A DNA stretch of 64,000 nucleotides, taken from assembly GCF_036946125.1 (NCBI RefSeq), contig NZ_JAQIJT010000001.1, positions 954,501 through 1,018,500 of the forward strand. Direction: 5' to 3'. Under the pieces are notes generated by a model. That model was not told where the DNA came from. It saw nothing but the letters and a program-made list of their open reading frames with translations, and searched no databases. Position numbers and translations under genes: made by a program. Source of the stretch: Sphingomonas adhaesiva. Lineage in GTDB: Bacteria; Pseudomonadota; Alphaproteobacteria; Sphingomonadales; Sphingomonadaceae. Below, one piece after another: positions 61,881 to 64,000 of the stretch (position 1 is its first letter; every line of letters begins with the position of its first letter).

Positions 61881-63140
61881 ATGGAAGCTATTCGGCCCGC
61901 GCCCGACGACGCGACGACGCTCGCGTCGCGCTACGATGCGGTCCGCTCGCTGACGGAGGCGCTGGTCGCGCCGCTGTCCGATGCCGATGCCACGGTCCAG
62001 TCGATGGACGACGCCTCGCCCGCCAAGTGGCATCTGGCGCACACCACCTGGTTCTTCGAGACGTTCGTGCTGCGCGATCATGTCGTGGGCTACCGCGCCT
62101 ACGACGACCAGTTCGCCTTCCTGTTCAACAGCTATTACGAGGCGGAAGGGAAACGCCATGCCCGCGCCCGCCGCGGCATGGTGACGCGCCCCTCGCTGGC
62201 GGAGGTGCTCGCCTATCGCGCCGCGGTCGACGCCGCGCTGCTCGACGCGCTCCCCACGCTGCCGTCCGCGGCGGTCGAACTGGTGGCGCTCGGCTGCCAC
62301 CACGAGGAGCAGCATCAGGAACTGCTGGTCACCGACATCCTCCACCTCTTCTCCGAAAATCCGGTCGAACCCGCGATATGGCCCGCCGCGCCCAAGGTGC
62401 CGGTGGCGATGCCCGCGCCGATCGCATGGATCGAATCCGCCGAGCATGTGGTCGAGGTCGGCCACGCCGGGCGCGGCTTCGCCTTCGATTGCGAAGGTCC
62501 GCGCCATCGCACGCTCGTCCCCGCGCACGCCATCGCCGACCGCACCGTCACCAACGGCGAGTGGGCGGCGTTCATCGCCGATGGCGGCTACGCCGATCCG
62601 CGCTGGTGGCTGTCCGACGGCTGGGCATGGGTCCAGCGCGAGAGCGTTGCGGCACCGCTCTATTGGGAGCAGCAGGGCGGCAGGTGGACGCGCTTCGGAC
62701 TCGACGGCCGCCGCCCGATCGATCCCGCCGCGCCGGTGACGCACGTCAGCTTCTTCGAGGCGGATGCCTATGCCGCCTGGGCCGGCGCCCGCCTGCCGAC
62801 CGAGGCCGAATGGGAGGCGGCCGCTGCCGCGCATGACGCCCATGGCGGCAACCAGATGGACGCGGCCGGCCCGGTCGAGCCGCGGCCCGCCGCCGGCGGC
62901 CCGGCCTTCTTCGGCGACGTGTGGGAATGGACCGGCTCGGCCTACCGCCCCTATCCCGGTTTCGTCGCGGCCGAGGGCGCGGTCGGCGAATATAACGGCA
63001 AGTTCATGAGCGGCCAGTTCGTGCTGCGCGGCGGCAGCTGCGCCACCCCGCGCGGCCATGCACGGGCCAGCTACCGCAATTTCTTCTACCCGCACCAACG
63101 CTGGCAATTCACCGGCGTGCGGCTTGCAAAGGACCTGTGA
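61881..63140 (+). CDS. egtB: Ergothioneine synthase EgtB
   Basis: A 419-residue non-heme iron sulfoxide synthase. N-terminal DinB-like domain has HTTWFFETFVL and CHHEEQHQELLVTDILHL, the iron-binding HxxxEHxH-like site. The C-terminal formylglycine-generating-enzyme-like domain has NGEWAAFIADGGYADPRWWL, RLPTEAEWEAAA, GDVWEWTGSAYRPYPGF and the final RGGSCATPRGHARASYRNFF. The enzyme joins trimethylhistidine to a thiol donor. egtD follows after 4 bases, which confirms the pathway. Confidence 0.93.
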   Translation: MEAIRPAPDDATTLASRYDAVRSLTEALVAPLSDADATVQSMDDASPAKWHLAHTTWFFETFVLRDHVVGYRAYDDQFAFLFNSYYEAEGKRHARARRGMVTRPSLAEVLAYRAAVDAALLDALPTLPSAAVELVALGCHHEEQHQELLVTDILHLFSENPVEPAIWPAAPKVPVAMPAPIAWIESAEHVVEVGHAGRGFAFDCEGPRHRTLVPAHAIADRTVTNGEWAAFIADGGYADPRWWLSDGWAWVQRESVAAPLYWEQQGGRWTRFGLDGRRPIDPAAPVTHVSFFEADAYAAWAGARLPTEAEWEAAAAAHDAHGGNQMDAAGPVEPRPAAGGPAFFGDVWEWTGSAYRPYPGFVAAEGAVGEYNGKFMSGQFVLRGGSCATPRGHARASYRNFFYPHQRWQFTGVRLAKDL

Positions 63141-63144
63141 CATC

Positions 63145-64000
63145 ATGCTGAAGCCGGAGATCGAGGATGGTCAGGCGAGCCTCGCCGACCCGCAGTTCCG
63201 CGCCGACGTCCTCGCGGGGCTGACGCGCCGGCCGCGCGCCATCCCCGCGCGCTGGTTCTACGACCATCGCGGATCGCAATTGTTCGAGGAGATCACCGCC
63301 CTTCCCGAATATTATCCCACGCGGACCGAGACCGCGTTGCTCCGCTCGCTGTGCCCGGAGCTGCGCGCGCTGATCGGGGAGGGGCGTGCGGTGGTCGAAT
63401 TCGGCTCCGGCTCCTCGGTGAAGACGCCGATCCTGCTCGATTGCGTCCACCCGTCGGCCTATGTTCCGATCGATATCTCGGGCGAATTCCTGCGCGAATC
63501 AGCACGTGACCTCGCGCAGCGCTTCCCGGAGCTGCTGGTGTTGCCGTTCGAGGCCGACTTCACCCGCCCGCTGACGCTGCCGCGCACGATCGAGAACGCG
63601 CCCAAGCTGGGCTTCTTCCCCGGCTCCACCATCGGCAACCTGATCCCGCTCGCCGCGATCGACCTGCTGCGGGCGATGCGCGCGTCGCTGGGGGAGGGTG
63701 CGATGCTGCTGATCGGGATGGACCGGATCAAGAGCGCGGACGTGCTGGTCCCCGCCTATGACGATGCGCAGGGCGTGACGGCGGCGTTCAACCTAAACCT
63801 GCTGCAGCGGATCAACCGCGAACTGGACGGCAATGTCCCCGTCGACGCCTTCGCACACAAGGCGGTATGGAACGACGACCGTGCCCGGATCGAAATGCAC
63901 CTGGAGGCGCAGCGCGACGCCGCGTTCGAGGTCGACGGCCGCGCCTTCGACATCGCGGCGGGCGAGACGATCCATACGGAGAACAGCCACAAATACGGCG
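63145..64000 (+). CDS. egtD: L-histidine N-alpha-methyltransferase EgtD (3' partial)
   Basis: The frame runs from the ATG at 63145 off the right edge, giving 285 visible residues of about 320. It begins MLKPEIEDGQASLADPQFRA and contains the EgtD blocks PARWFYDHRGSQLFEEITAL, PEYYPTRTETALLRSLC, EFGSGSSVKTPILLD, the SAM site region FFPGSTIGNLIP and GMDRIKSADVLVPAYDD. EgtD trimethylates histidine to hercynine, the substrate of EgtB. It lies 4 bases behind egtB and is certainly in the same operon. Confidence 0.93.
   Translation, partial: MLKPEIEDGQASLADPQFRADVLAGLTRRPRAIPARWFYDHRGSQLFEEITALPEYYPTRTETALLRSLCPELRALIGEGRAVVEFGSGSSVKTPILLDCVHPSAYVPIDISGEFLRESARDLAQRFPELLVLPFEADFTRPLTLPRTIENAPKLGFFPGSTIGNLIPLAAIDLLRAMRASLGEGAMLLIGMDRIKSADVLVPAYDDAQGVTAAFNLNLLQRINRELDGNVPVDAFAHKAVWNDDRARIEMHLEAQRDAAFEVDGRAFDIAAGETIHTENSHKYG

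Overview
The window is a GC-rich chromosomal segment from an alphaproteobacterium, most likely a Sphingomonas or close relative. The evidence is the gene set (EipA/DUF1134 protein, OmpA with a polyproline linker, two TonB-dependent receptors, EgtB/EgtD, Caf17-like protein, ptsP followed by RodZ-like, CpoB-like, tilS and ftsH genes) and a gene-transfer-agent (GTA) cluster of the sphingomonad type ending in a DUF2793 protein. There is no rRNA, transposase, integrase or CRISPR array. Two tRNAs are present: Gly(UCC) and Ser(GCU).

Layout. 1-8.9 kb: the end of a bifunctional polysaccharide deacetylase/family 2 glycosyltransferase with a PilZ protein behind it, an acyl-CoA dehydrogenase, threonylcarbamoyl-AMP synthase, MsrA, GalE, a CitE-like lyase and a PAP2 phosphatase. 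8.9-10.8 kb: ruvA and ruvB, pulled apart by a palindromic repeat. 11.5-18.9 kb: ptsP, a RodZ-like protein, a CpoB-like protein, tilS and ftsH. 19.3-21.3 kb: a TonB-dependent receptor. 21.4-35.1 kb: tRNA-Gly, then a tightly overlapping GTA structural operon of 17 genes from small terminase to DUF2793. 35.2-40.6 kb: OmpA, a VOC protein, nitroreductase, Caf17-like protein, a dihydroorotase-family amidohydrolase and EipA. 40.7-49.3 kb: tRNA-Ser and a C4-dicarboxylate locus (DctD and DctB divergent from a TonB receptor, a small helix-turn-helix-like protein and DctA), then a TauE/SafE permease. 49.6-53.5 kb: rpiA, tkt, tal. 53.6-57.2 kb: a sugar-nucleotide epimerase, UDP-glucose dehydrogenase, a thioesterase and a DedA protein. 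57.6-64 kb: oligopeptidase B, GluQ-RS, a HIG1 protein, cobalamin adenosyltransferase, EgtB and the start of EgtD.

The most interesting part is the GTA operon. Its major capsid gene carries a one-base frameshift in a run of six G. Its gp12 homologue has gained a roughly 550-residue N-terminal half with glycosidase/TIM-barrel character, while its gp15 is short and shows no such domain. A good -35/-10 pair followed by a very stable hairpin sits in the leader. The second theme is a family of long oriented palindromes scattered through intergenic spaces, including inside the ruvA-ruvB, ugd-epimerase and terminase-portal gene pairs. All functional calls rest on reading motifs and context by eye; no database search was possible.
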